Source: an archaeon (GTDB lineage: Archaea; Nanobdellota; Nanobdellia; SCGC-AAA011-G17; GW2011-AR20). Taken from it: DNA of 37,593 bases. The notes under the pieces were generated by a model. The model was not told the DNA's origin. It ran no database searches and saw only the letters and a list, made by a program, of their open reading frames with translations. This document shows positions 7,478 to 16,345 of the stretch, piece after piece (the stretch's first letter is position 1; every line of letters starts with the position of its first letter). The position numbers and the translations under genes were made by a program. The stretch lies in contig NZCT01000013.1 in assembly GCA_002688355.1 (NCBI GenBank), positions 1 through 37,593 of the forward strand, written 5' to 3'.

Positions 7478-7482
7478 CCTCC
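7478..7482 (-). promoter_or_regulatory. Shine-Dalgarno that fixes the aIF2-gamma start
   Basis: The minus strand reads GGAGG 11 nt before the ATG at 7466. It falls within the codons added by the TTG start in the ORF track, which argues that the TTG is not the real start. Confidence 0.6.
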
Positions 7483-7575
7483 AAAATAACCTAAATAAAC
7501 GAATTTTTAAACCTTTCTTATACAAAAGATTTTTATTCCAAAACCTTTAAATACAAATCATCAAATATCATAAGA

Positions 7576-8130
7576 ATGCAATTAAGTATCAATACAGCTG
7601 TAGATTCTCTAGTAAATTTAATTAATGAAAAAAAGAGAATTTTATTACAAGATGCTTCAAAAGAGCTAAATATCCCTGATAATGTTATAATGGAATGGTC
7701 CACGTTCTTAGAAGAAGAAAAAATTATTTCAATAGAATACAAATTCTCCAAAACTTATCTAGTAGTAAGAAAGAAAAATAAAAAGGCAGCTAAAGAAGAA
7801 ATTGAAAACTTAAAATCACTTAAAAACGTATTAAAAAGAAGACTAGAATACATGCTAAAATTCGTAGAATCTCAAGATATTGAAAACTCTGGAAAAATAA
7901 AGTCCATGACAGATATTAAAAGATTACTAAAAGATTTTGTGTTTGAAGAAAATAATATAACAAATGAACTAGTTTTTTCACAAAAAATCATATTAGGTAG
8001 TATAATCAAAAATCTTTCAAAAAAAGTTTCAAAATTAAATTACAGTAACAAAGATAGAATATCAAGTGAAATAGAAAAAGTTGGAGAATGGAAGGCAATT
8101 TTTGAAAGAAATTTAAAAAAAATAAAATAA
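7576..8130 (+). CDS. Winged-helix plus coiled-coil protein at the head of a pilus-like operon
   Basis: A 184-residue protein. Residues about 1-65 look like a winged helix: helix (AVDSLVNLINEKKRI), helix (LQDASKELNIP), recognition-type helix (VIMEWSTFLEEE) and a beta wing (IISIEYKFSKTYLVVRKK). The rest is Lys/Glu-rich helical sequence likely to form a coiled coil. It is probably cytoplasmic. Its stop is 19 nt from the start of the secretion ATPase, so they form one transcript. It could regulate the operon, or the winged-helix fold may mediate protein contacts with the assembly ATPase; the sequence does not decide. A TATA-like CTTTAAATA about 27-33 nt before the ATG suggests a leaderless start. 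Confidence 0.75.
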   Translation: MQLSINTAVDSLVNLINEKKRILLQDASKELNIPDNVIMEWSTFLEEEKIISIEYKFSKTYLVVRKKNKKAAKEEIENLKSLKNVLKRRLEYMLKFVESQDIENSGKIKSMTDIKRLLKDFVFEENNITNELVFSQKIILGSIIKNLSKKVSKLNYSNKDRISSEIEKVGEWKAIFERNLKKIK

Positions 8131-8149
8131 TTTAAAAAAAGAGGGTGTA

Positions 8150-9607
8150 ATGGCTTTAGTTCAATCATATAATTTTTTATCAGGAAATATACCGATAACA
8201 GTTAACATAGAGACAACTAAAAACGAGTTCGTTCTAGGTTATAAAGTTTCAATTAGTAAAATTAGTCCAAATACAGAAATAATATTAGAAAAAATACGAG
8301 ATGAACTAGTAGAAAAGGTAAAACTAGGAGTAGCAGATATAACAGATCCTAAAAAAATAGAATTTATTAGGGGTAAATTTAAATCTACAATCATTTATTT
8401 AATTAATAAATACTTACCAGATATTACAGATGAGACAAAGAATTTTTTAACAACATATTTAATGCAAAAAAGCTTTGGTCTAGGTAAAGTAGAAATACTA
8501 ATGTCTGATCCTAATTTAGAAGAAGTTGTAATAAACAGTTCAGATGAACCAATTTGGGTTTATCATCATGAGTTAGGTTGGTTAAAAACTAATATTCATC
8601 TAAAAAACGAAGATCTAATCAAACATTATTCTGCTTTAATAGGAAGAAGAGTTGGAAGAAGTATCACATTATTAACACCTTTACTTGATGCACATTTAGA
8701 ATCTGGAGATAGAGTTAACGCTACTTTATATCCTATTTCAGCAAAAGGAAACACAATTACAATAAGAAAATTTGCTTCAAAAGCAATAACAATTGTTGAC
8801 ATGATAAAGGATGGAGTTGTTTCTTATTCTTCAGCTGCATTAATTTGGACAGCTATACAATATGAATTATCTTGCCTAGTTACTGGCGGAACTGCAACAG
8901 GTAAAACTTCTTTCTTAGGTGCAATCTGTAATTTCTTACCTCCAAATCAAAGAATTATTTCGATTGAAGATACTCAAGAAGTTAAACTTGCTAAATACTT
9001 ACATTGGGTTCCCATGGTTACAAGACAGGCAAACGTAGAAGGAAAAGGAGAAATCAAAATGCTTGACTTAATCTTAAATTCATTAAGAATGAGACCAGAT
9101 AGAATTATTGTTGGAGAAATTAGAAGGAAAAGAGAAGCAGAAACATTATTTGAAGCAATGCATACAGGCCATTCTGTTTACGCAACATTACACGCTAATG
9201 ATACAGAAGAAACAATTAACAGATTAACAAATCCTCCAATAGATGTTCCAAAAGTATTAATCCCTGCAATTAGTTTAGTTGTAGTAATGTATAGAAATAG
9301 AAGAACAGGTATAAGAAGAATATTTCAAATTTCAGAAGTTTTACGAGACTCTACATATAATGTTTTATTACAATTAGATATTAAAAATGATAAACTAGTA
9401 AGTGAAAATAAATCTCAAAGACTCTTCCCAGATTTAGAATTAACAACAGGTCTTAAAACCAATGAAATAAATGAAAGCTTAAAAGAAAAAACCCAAGTTC
9501 TTAGATGGTTAATTAAAAATAAAGTAGAAACTATAGATGAAATAGGTAAAGTAGTTGCAACATATTATACAAACAAAGAAAGTTTGTTAAAATTCATAAA
9601 CAAATAA
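8150..9607 (+). CDS. tadA: Type II/IV secretion system (pilus assembly) ATPase, TadA/FlaI/VirB11 family
   Basis: A 485-residue hexameric assembly ATPase that powers pilin insertion or fibre assembly from the cytoplasmic face. Visible motifs: an N-terminal domain (1 to about 230) with the VEILMSDPNLEEVVIN segment typical of the family, Walker A GGTATGKTS (near 246-254), the Asp box ISIEDTQE, Walker B RIIVGEIR and the His box HTGHSVYATLHAND. All catalytic elements are intact. An SD-like GAGG lies about 5 nt before the ATG. The gene lies one base before the first platform protein, followed without a gap by the second, which is the normal ATPase-platform arrangement of archaeal type IV pili and archaella. 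No archaellum-specific genes (flaF, flaG or flaH type) are nearby, so a pilus or secretion role is more likely than motility. Confidence 0.94.
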   Translation: MALVQSYNFLSGNIPITVNIETTKNEFVLGYKVSISKISPNTEIILEKIRDELVEKVKLGVADITDPKKIEFIRGKFKSTIIYLINKYLPDITDETKNFLTTYLMQKSFGLGKVEILMSDPNLEEVVINSSDEPIWVYHHELGWLKTNIHLKNEDLIKHYSALIGRRVGRSITLLTPLLDAHLESGDRVNATLYPISAKGNTITIRKFASKAITIVDMIKDGVVSYSSAALIWTAIQYELSCLVTGGTATGKTSFLGAICNFLPPNQRIISIEDTQEVKLAKYLHWVPMVTRQANVEGKGEIKMLDLILNSLRMRPDRIIVGEIRRKREAETLFEAMHTGHSVYATLHANDTEETINRLTNPPIDVPKVLIPAISLVVVMYRNRRTGIRRIFQISEVLRDSTYNVLLQLDIKNDKLVSENKSQRLFPDLELTTGLKTNEINESLKEKTQVLRWLIKNKVETIDEIGKVVATYYTNKESLLKFINK

Positions 9608-9608
9608 A

Positions 9609-10409
9609 ATGTTCAAGAATCTAGCTAGAAAATTTCCAGAATTAAAACTAGAGTTAATACAAACAAATATTAAAAAAACTCCAGAAGAATTTGTTAAAAG
9701 TAGTTTTACTCTAGCGTTAATTGCCACAATAGTTTTAATCTTTGTTCTAGTCTTAGTCTTATTAAAAATAGATAAAAGTTTAGTTCTAGCTTTACTTGCT
9801 CTTCCGGTATTCTTTATTTTATTTTTATTTTTCATTAAATCTCCAAAAGTCAAAGCAAAAAAAGAAATACGTGAAATTGATAAAGAAATTGTTTATGCTG
9901 GAAGATTTATGTTAATAGAACTAAGTTCAGGTATTCCTCTTTATGGTGCAATGTTAAACGTCTCTAACGTATACAAAAAAATAGGAAAACATTTTAGAGG
10001 TGTTACAGACAGAGTAGAAATTGGTAAGCCAATGGAAACTGCAATTAATGAAGTTATAGAGATAACTCCAAGTCCAAATTTTAGGAAAATGCTTTGGCAA
10101 ATCTTAAATTCGTTAAAAACAGGTTCTAATGTAAGTGTAACACTGAAAAGTATCTTAGACCAAATATCTAAAGAACAATTATTAGAAATAAAAGCATATG
10201 GTAAGAAATTAAATCCAATGGTAATGTTTTATTTAATGTTAGCAGTTATAGCTCCTTCCTTAGGTGTGGCAATGCTTTCATTATTATCTTCTTTTATTGG
10301 TTTAGCTTTAGATTTTAACTCTTTGCTTGGTATTGGAGTAGGTATAGCAATTTTACAATTAACATTTTTATCAGCAATCAAAAGTTCAAGACCAGGAGTT
10401 GAACTATAA
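9609..10409 (+). CDS. Pilus assembly platform membrane protein (T2SSF domain, TadB/FlaJ-like)
   Basis: A 266-residue inner-membrane platform protein. Two N-terminal membrane helices (about residues 34-52 and 56-76) are followed by a cytoplasmic T2SSF domain with the typical ELSSGIPLYGAML opening and the GKPMETAINEV segment, then two C-terminal hydrophobic segments (LMLAVIAPSLGVAMLSLL and the following region). It anchors the assembly ATPase to the membrane and contacts pilins. The start is one base after the ATPase stop, and its own stop is directly followed by the ATG of the second platform gene, indicating tight co-translation. Archaeal Tad-like systems often have two such proteins that pair with each other. 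Confidence 0.9.
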   Translation: MFKNLARKFPELKLELIQTNIKKTPEEFVKSSFTLALIATIVLIFVLVLVLLKIDKSLVLALLALPVFFILFLFFIKSPKVKAKKEIREIDKEIVYAGRFMLIELSSGIPLYGAMLNVSNVYKKIGKHFRGVTDRVEIGKPMETAINEVIEITPSPNFRKMLWQILNSLKTGSNVSVTLKSILDQISKEQLLEIKAYGKKLNPMVMFYLMLAVIAPSLGVAMLSLLSSFIGLALDFNSLLGIGVGIAILQLTFLSAIKSSRPGVEL

Positions 10410-11420
10410 ATGTCTTTAATAGAAGGATTATTCCTATCAAAAAAAATAAAAGCAAAATTAATTAATATCCTAGTTAGTGCAGGAATAAAGAAGAAAGTTT
10501 CTTCAATAGTTAAAAGAATATTAATATCAAGTTTTATATTAAGTTTGTTAGTTTTCTTCTTCTTCTTTACAGATAATGTAAGAAGATATTACGGTGCTCG
10601 TATCGGCGTAGCAATTCTTACATTTTGGCTTTTATCCTTAGCAATATCTATTGGTGTAATATTATTTTTTGGTTATAGTTATGTTTCAATTAAAAAATAC
10701 CAAAGAACAAAAGCAATAGAAACAATTCTTCCAGATTATTTGCAATTAGTAGCAGGTAATGTTAGTGCTGGAATGCCTATTGATCAAGCATTATGGTTTT
10801 CAGTTAGAGAACGTTTCGGAGCTCTAGGTGAAGAGATAGAATTAGTAGCAAAAAAAGCTATGACAGGAATAGATCTAAAAGTAGCTCTAGTTGAATTTTC
10901 AAATAAATATGATTCAGATATGCTAAACAAATCAATTGCATTACTTGTTGAAGGCTTAGAATCTGGTGGAGAAGTTGCAGAATTAGTAAATAGAATTGCC
11001 ATAAATATTAAAGAAAATCAAATATTAAAACAAGAGCTAGCAGGAGATGTTTTAACATATGCAATTTTCATAGGTTTCGCAGCAGCATTAGCAGCACCAT
11101 TTTTATTTGCACTCTCCCACAGAATCATAATAGTGATGTTAGACATAACAAGTAAAATAGATGTTAGTAGTTTATCTACAGTAAGTAGCCAGATTTCTTT
11201 AAAATCAGGCCAAGGCATTACACCAGATGATTTCAAAAAATTTGCACTTATAATGTTAGTAGTTACTTCTCTTATATCAAGTTCATTAATATCTGTTATT
11301 AGAAAAGGAACGATAAAAGAAGGTTTTAAATTTATTCCATTTATGGTAGCAATATCTGTTATAATATTTTTAATTGGTTCAGCAATACTATCAACATTCT
11401 TTTCAGGGTTCACGACATAG
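10410..11420 (+). CDS. Second pilus assembly platform membrane protein (T2SSF domain, TadC/FlaJ-like)
   Basis: A 336-residue partner of the preceding platform protein. N-terminal membrane helices (about 30-50 and 65-90) lead into a T2SSF domain with the typical LVAGNVSAGMPIDQAL opening, then a C-terminal membrane region with several hydrophobic helices (AAALAAPFLFALSH, LIMLVVTSLISSSLISVI, FMVAISVIIFLIGSAIL). Its ATG follows the previous stop with no spacer. Together the ATPase, two platform proteins and class III signal pilin make a minimal type IV pilus or secretion apparatus. No prepilin peptidase is present in the window, so it must be encoded elsewhere. Confidence 0.9.
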   Translation: MSLIEGLFLSKKIKAKLINILVSAGIKKKVSSIVKRILISSFILSLLVFFFFFTDNVRRYYGARIGVAILTFWLLSLAISIGVILFFGYSYVSIKKYQRTKAIETILPDYLQLVAGNVSAGMPIDQALWFSVRERFGALGEEIELVAKKAMTGIDLKVALVEFSNKYDSDMLNKSIALLVEGLESGGEVAELVNRIAINIKENQILKQELAGDVLTYAIFIGFAAALAAPFLFALSHRIIIVMLDITSKIDVSSLSTVSSQISLKSGQGITPDDFKKFALIMLVVTSLISSSLISVIRKGTIKEGFKFIPFMVAISVIIFLIGSAILSTFFSGFTT

Positions 11421-11423
11421 ATA

Positions 11424-11432
11424 GATTTAAAA
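11424..11432 (+). promoter_or_regulatory. TATA box of the 80-residue gene
   Basis: ATTTAAAAG lies about 27 nt before the ATG at 11455, right after the platform protein stop codon. It suggests that the small gene has its own leaderless promoter rather than being only part of the pilus-like operon. Confidence 0.45.
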
Positions 11433-11454
11433 GATTATATTATTTAGAATTACT

Positions 11455-11697
11455 ATGACAAATGAAAGATTAACACAACCAGAAATAGAAAAAATCGCTG
11501 ATGAATTATATTTGGAATTGTTAGAAAAATGGACTTCTGAAATAGATCTTCCAGGTAAAATTAGACTAATTACTACAACAAGACAAGCTTATGATATTTA
11601 TATGTTTGATGCAAGAGATGCAGTGAATCTTATGGAATCAAAATACAAATCAGAATTAACTGATATGAACTATTTGAGACCGCCTGTATACCACTAA
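11455..11697 (+). CDS. Hypothetical small protein
   Basis: An 80-residue, mainly helical, soluble protein (TQPEIEKIADELYLELLEKW, then TTRQAYDIYMFDARDAVNLM) with a short Pro-Tyr tail. No family is recognised. It has its own TATA-like box and no clear SD. Its last four bases overlap the 3' end of pheT on the other strand, so the two transcripts converge. Position after the pilus-like operon hints at, but does not prove, a related role. Confidence 0.65.
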   Translation: MTNERLTQPEIEKIADELYLELLEKWTSEIDLPGKIRLITTTRQAYDIYMFDARDAVNLMESKYKSELTDMNYLRPPVYH

Positions 11698-13340
11698 ATC
11701 AACTTACTTAACTCATCTAAATTAATTTCAAATCCAGAAATAGGCATATCTAAATGGAAGTTAGTAATAACTTCTGGTTTAACTTCTCCAATAAAACCAA
11801 TTTTCTTATTATTAACAAATATTGAACCACTTCTTCCATCTATAAAAGTTCCATTATCTCTATCTTCAACAGAAGCTTCTAATCCTAAAGAACTAATCAA
11901 AGAATCTAAAAATTGTTTAACTTCAGTATAATCAGCTTTAGCATGACAACTTGCTAAAGACAATTTATTAACTTCTTCAATTCCTGTCTCAGATTTACTA
12001 TCCTTAACAAATACTCTACCAATTTCAAATATTTTTTGAGGATAATCATTATGTCTATTTCTTTCTAAAACTTCTAATAAACTAGGTAATAACAAATTAC
12101 GTAAAACATTATATTCAGAAGTTAAAGCATTCTCTAATTCAATTATTTTATTATTAACTAACATTCTCTTATTCAAAACTTCTTTATTACTAATGGAAAA
12201 ACTATTAACTTCTATAAATCCAAAACCAATTAATACATTTGATAATTTCGATTTAAATATCTCAAAACTATTTTCCTCAGCAATAGTGGATATCTTCGGA
12301 ATTTCAACTTTAAAATTATTATAACCATAAGCTATTGCAATATCTTCAGCAATATCTATTTGATGTAAAATGTCAGTTCTATATGAAGGAATTAACACAT
12401 TTTTATTTTTATAATCAAATCCCATTTTTTCTAAATAACTTTTAATTTTACTTTCATTTAGATCTAAACCCAACATTTTATTCATGTATTTCAAATCAAT
12501 TTTTAACTTTTCAGGACTTAAATCAGGACTTACAATTTTCTTACTCCCATAAACTAAATCCATACTATAAATATCTCCTCCAATATCACTTAAAGCAGTT
12601 ACTAAAATATTCAAACATTTTTTACAAACATCAAAATCATGTCCGCTAACTTCAACAAAAACATCTCTTGTCCCCGTCGATACGCGACCAGCATATTCTG
12701 AATTAATCACTGGCGTTAAAGATAAAATATTATTATTTGCATCAATAAAAACAGGATACTTATCGTATTTTTCTAATAAATAACCATATTCCTTTCCAGT
12801 TGGGTGTTTCTCTAATATTTCAGTAACGTTTAACTCTTTTTTAAAATCTAATGGTCTAAAGTTAATATCTTTTTTATCCATAGCTTTAAATCTTATAGGG
12901 GTTCTAATATTTTCAAAAGGATAAACTCCAATAGCACATTTCTTTCTATTTCTTCCATACGTCACGTGTAATTTCTCTTGTATTTGAATAACTTCTCTAA
13001 TTTTCTCTTCATCAAATTTCAAATTCTTTACAATAGCTACAGCAGTATAAGGTCTTATGTCTTTTAAATTTTTATCAACAATAACTTCCTCATTACTTTT
13101 CTTAATATTATACTTACGTAAACCTTTTCTAACACCGAAAAATGATCCTAGCGCACGACCAAAACCAACCTCACTCATCATATCGGGTCTATTAGGAAAT
13201 ATCTCAACAGTTATTTCTTCTTTATAAATATGTTCTAAATCAACACCGATCATTGGCATTTTCTCCTTCAAAATCTTATCAGAATACTTTCTACCAATAT
13301 GCTTCAATACTTCTTTTTTGTTTAGTTTTACTGTTGGCAT
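11694..13340 (-). CDS. pheT: Phenylalanyl-tRNA synthetase beta subunit (archaeal type)
   Basis: The 548-residue beta subunit of the alpha2-beta2 PheRS, responsible for tRNA binding and editing. It is the short archaeal/eukaryotic form without the bacterial N-terminal EMAP-like domain. It opens MPTVKLNKKEVLKHIG and includes EIFPNRPDMMSEVGFGRAL, the B3/B4 editing region (VINSEYAGRVSTGTRDVFVE), a B5 domain (SYRTDILHQIDIAEDIAIAYGY) and a class II-like domain (LRNLLLPSLLEVLERN, KIFEIGRVF), ending in the FIGEVKPEVI segment. Length and order are normal. In many archaea it follows pheS directly; here about 4.7 kb of unrelated genes separate the two, on the same strand. Confidence 0.96.
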   Translation of the reverse strand: MPTVKLNKKEVLKHIGRKYSDKILKEKMPMIGVDLEHIYKEEITVEIFPNRPDMMSEVGFGRALGSFFGVRKGLRKYNIKKSNEEVIVDKNLKDIRPYTAVAIVKNLKFDEEKIREVIQIQEKLHVTYGRNRKKCAIGVYPFENIRTPIRFKAMDKKDINFRPLDFKKELNVTEILEKHPTGKEYGYLLEKYDKYPVFIDANNNILSLTPVINSEYAGRVSTGTRDVFVEVSGHDFDVCKKCLNILVTALSDIGGDIYSMDLVYGSKKIVSPDLSPEKLKIDLKYMNKMLGLDLNESKIKSYLEKMGFDYKNKNVLIPSYRTDILHQIDIAEDIAIAYGYNNFKVEIPKISTIAEENSFEIFKSKLSNVLIGFGFIEVNSFSISNKEVLNKRMLVNNKIIELENALTSEYNVLRNLLLPSLLEVLERNRHNDYPQKIFEIGRVFVKDSKSETGIEEVNKLSLASCHAKADYTEVKQFLDSLISSLGLEASVEDRDNGTFIDGRSGSIFVNNKKIGFIGEVKPEVITNFHLDMPISGFEINLDELSKLI

Positions 13341-13416
13341 TTTATTTCATCTTAATATAATAATTAAACGTAATATTAATACTTATATTAAACCTTTTTG
13401 ATTTTAAAGGGATAAA

Positions 13417-16251
13417 TTATTTTATCATTCCTATTTTCTTTAATTTATTTACATTATCTTTAGATAGTTTACCTTCATGATAAAATCTCTTTTGTCTTTT
13501 AATCCATATGGCTAGATTATGACTTTTTTTATTTTTTTTAGTATATTTTGGTTCTTGTTTATATTTTTTCTTAAATGTAACATAATTATTATAAATATTA
13601 TTCCATTTACTTTCGAGAGCATTCCACGTAAATCCAATTTTATTAAACTTGTTTAATTTATCATTAGAAAGCTTTCCTTTTCTTCGCAATCCTTTTTGAT
13701 TACTACACCATATTCCTAATCTCTTTTCTAATTTATTACTTGATTTATAAGAAGGATCTCTGCAGTATTTCTTTTTGAATGCAACATAGTCATTATAAGA
13801 TCGCTCCCATACATCTTCAACAGGGTTCCAAACAAAACCAGCTTTGTTTAACTTAAATATTTTATCCTTAGACAGCTTATTTTTTCTAAAATATATTCTT
13901 TGATCTATAGACCATTGTCCTAACCTACTTTCTTCTTTGTTTTTAGAGTGGGTAGAGGGCTCCTCTTTATGTTTTTCTTTAAAAGAAATATAATCTTTAT
14001 AATATCTATTCCAAATATTTTCAAAAGGGTTCAAATCAAAATTAATTTCTTTAAGTTTCTTTGCCCTATATATGGGGAGCCTATTTTGTTTATATTTTTT
14101 CCTATTAGTTCCAACCCAACCTGCAAGGCTTCTTTCTTCTTTCTTCTTGGAATGACTAAAAGGTTCTCTTTTATGTTCTTCTTTAAATGCTACATACTGA
14201 CCAAACCAATCATCCCAAGATTGTCCAACAACATCTAAAGTTCTTACACTAATCCTATCAACAAAATCTTTAATGTTAATATCTTTTGGTAAGATACTAT
14301 CTTCTAAATCAAAACGATTTGCTAAGTCTCTCCTTAGTCTAGCTTTCTCAGAATTATCTCTTGCCTTCAAACTACCAGGTCTTTTCTTTCCCTTTAAAAA
14401 ACTCAATTTTTCAATAATATGATTTAATTCTTCATCTTGTTCTTTCATAGCTTGTATAACTTTCCAAACTTGATCGAAAGCTGAGCTATGTATTATCTCA
14501 TCTATATCTTCATTACCTTTAATAAAAATAGGAATAACTATGTAACCATATTCTTTACCTTCTTTTTTCCTTATAGCCCTACCAGTTGCTTGAACAATAT
14601 CTATTAAGTTTCTTTTAGGATCTACAAAAAAGATACCATCGATAAGAGGAACGTCAACACCTTCAGTTAAACAACGAGCATTAGTAACTAGAGATTTTTT
14701 TTGTGATATAAATTCATCTAATATCTCTTTTCTTTTACTTGATTTAAAACTACCAGAAACATGATAGGATTTAATATCTAAAACTTTTCTTCCTTTTCTA
14801 CTTAATAACTTTTGAAGATTCTTTAAAATTTTTTGAAAATCTTTTGCCCCTTTAACGGATGAATGAAATGATACCACATGATTAGCAACCCTCATAGTCT
14901 TAGTTAGTGCTACAGCCTTTGCTACTTCATCTATCGTTACCTCTCTTTCTAAAACACTTGTCCAAAATCTTCTGTCTATTAATTCCTTAGTTTTATCATC
15001 TCTTACAACTATAATCTTAATCTTATAATCACTTAATAATTTCCTATCTATAGCTTCTCTAAATTTAATATTGTCAAATTCCTTACCATATATGCTTTCA
15101 TCATCCATAGAACATAATAAGATATTTTCTTCTTCAGCTAGTTTTTTCAAACGAAGAGCATACAATTTAGGAGTAGCTGTCATAAATAATTTCTTTTTAG
15201 TTGGCGTATCTAAACACCTAGTAAATAATTTATTTGATTTACTTGCTGTTCTATGTGCTTCATCAAATATTCCTAAATCAAATTTGAAACCCTTTAATGA
15301 TTTCATTATGTTTAATACAACTGGAGCACTTTGATACGTTGAGAAAATAATTCTATGTTTATCTTTATTTTTTAGATATTTCTCTACTTCTTCTCCATCT
15401 GTCGTCACAGGAACTCCTAATTCAGTAACATCTATATCTATCTCATCTCTATCTCCCACAACACTCTTATCTGAACATACACATTTAATAGAGAAATCTT
15501 GATTCTTATGTTTAGCCCATTCCTCTAAAGTTTGTTTTAATAAAGCTAAACTTGGAACATAAACAATTGTATTTTTTGCATTTAGTTTTTCTTTTATCCA
15601 CAGAGCTGTTAAGGTTTTACCTGTACCACAGGCATGAATCATTTTACCTTTATCATTATTCTTAAAATATTTTATTGCATTATCTATAGCTCTAGCTTGA
15701 TGTTCTCTTGGTTTGTGAATTACTTTTTGTATTTGTTGTCCAGCTAAATGTTTTCTTATTGCATCAAAATCTTCTTCCGTTAATTCTAGAAAATTATATC
15801 TTAAGATTGAGGAAAAACGAGATAGTTCTTCATGTGGATGTAATACTTCATTTATATTTCCTATAACTAACATGAAATCGGCTTTCTCACTTGAACTTCT
15901 AAATGTGCTTAGTTCTCTCCACTTAACTGTATCCGCTCCTCTGAACTTTACTTGTATAGTCCATATCTCATCACCTTCAGTTAAAGCAACTAAATCAATT
16001 CCATAATCTTGTCTAGATTTTAGATTAAGTTTTCTTAATATCTCTGGTTTAATTTTATCAAACAAATTGACTGATTTAAATTTTTGATTATATCTTGTTG
16101 GATAAATAATTTCTAGATATGCCTGAACAAATAACTCAAACAAATCACCTTTATATTTTTCAGGAGTTACTTGAAACAGTCTTCTCTCTAGTTCTTTAAA
16201 GTTCTTTACATCTTGCATAAACTTTAACAAGTCTTCCTTAACGTATCTCAT
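13417..16251 (-). CDS. Restriction-like nuclease plus DEAH-type SF2 helicase with four helicase-associated repeats
   Basis: A 944-residue multidomain protein. Residues about 15-170 look like an Mrr-type PD-(D/E)XK domain: YGIDLVA supplies the Asp and IWTIQVKF the QxK. From about 180 an SF2 helicase core follows: motif I CGTGKT (near 207), DEAH (near 330), TATP motif III, and QATGRAIRKK motif VI (near 555). After a linker come four tandem repeats of about 65 residues, each with a W-x(3-5)-Y-x(2)-Y/F-VxFK start, a LG-x-W or LAxW centre and a GKLS-x-(D/E)K end; these are helicase-associated (HA) domains, usually taken to bind nucleic acid. Such fusions (COG4889-like) occur in mobile elements and restriction or defence loci. 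It lies between pheS and pheT, downstream of ParB-like and LAGLIDADG genes on the same strand. Biochemical role is inferred. Confidence 0.88.
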   Translation of the reverse strand: MRYVKEDLLKFMQDVKNFKELERRLFQVTPEKYKGDLFELFVQAYLEIIYPTRYNQKFKSVNLFDKIKPEILRKLNLKSRQDYGIDLVALTEGDEIWTIQVKFRGADTVKWRELSTFRSSSEKADFMLVIGNINEVLHPHEELSRFSSILRYNFLELTEEDFDAIRKHLAGQQIQKVIHKPREHQARAIDNAIKYFKNNDKGKMIHACGTGKTLTALWIKEKLNAKNTIVYVPSLALLKQTLEEWAKHKNQDFSIKCVCSDKSVVGDRDEIDIDVTELGVPVTTDGEEVEKYLKNKDKHRIIFSTYQSAPVVLNIMKSLKGFKFDLGIFDEAHRTASKSNKLFTRCLDTPTKKKLFMTATPKLYALRLKKLAEEENILLCSMDDESIYGKEFDNIKFREAIDRKLLSDYKIKIIVVRDDKTKELIDRRFWTSVLEREVTIDEVAKAVALTKTMRVANHVVSFHSSVKGAKDFQKILKNLQKLLSRKGRKVLDIKSYHVSGSFKSSKRKEILDEFISQKKSLVTNARCLTEGVDVPLIDGIFFVDPKRNLIDIVQATGRAIRKKEGKEYGYIVIPIFIKGNEDIDEIIHSSAFDQVWKVIQAMKEQDEELNHIIEKLSFLKGKKRPGSLKARDNSEKARLRRDLANRFDLEDSILPKDINIKDFVDRISVRTLDVVGQSWDDWFGQYVAFKEEHKREPFSHSKKKEERSLAGWVGTNRKKYKQNRLPIYRAKKLKEINFDLNPFENIWNRYYKDYISFKEKHKEEPSTHSKNKEESRLGQWSIDQRIYFRKNKLSKDKIFKLNKAGFVWNPVEDVWERSYNDYVAFKKKYCRDPSYKSSNKLEKRLGIWCSNQKGLRRKGKLSNDKLNKFNKIGFTWNALESKWNNIYNNYVTFKKKYKQEPKYTKKNKKSHNLAIWIKRQKRFYHEGKLSKDNVNKLKKIGMIK
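13420..14220 (-). repeat. Four tandem HA-domain repeats inside the helicase gene
   Basis: The C-terminal part of the helicase encodes four related units of roughly 65 codons. Equivalent positions read WFGQYVAFKEEHKREP, YKDYISFKEKHKEEP, YNDYVAFKKKYCRDP and YNNYVTFKKKYKQEP, and each unit ends near a GKLS/NKLS-type helix. The similarity shows tandem duplication with divergence. Confidence 0.75.
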
Positions 16252-16345
16252 TATTAATCCTCAACAAATATACTGATAGTTTAGAATTTAAACCTAACTA
16301 ATTGTTGTTCTGTAACTTAAACTGTTGATAAGTAAGATTAAAAGT

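Noticed and set aside
7533-7751. Minus-strand 72-residue ORF
   Set aside because: It is a shadow of the winged-helix gene at 7576 and of its promoter, with no recognisable protein features.
13948-14238. Plus-strand ORF inside the helicase gene
   Set aside because: Antisense shadow of the HA repeats; hydrophobic Phe/Ile-rich composition typical of the reverse of Lys/Glu-rich coding sequence.
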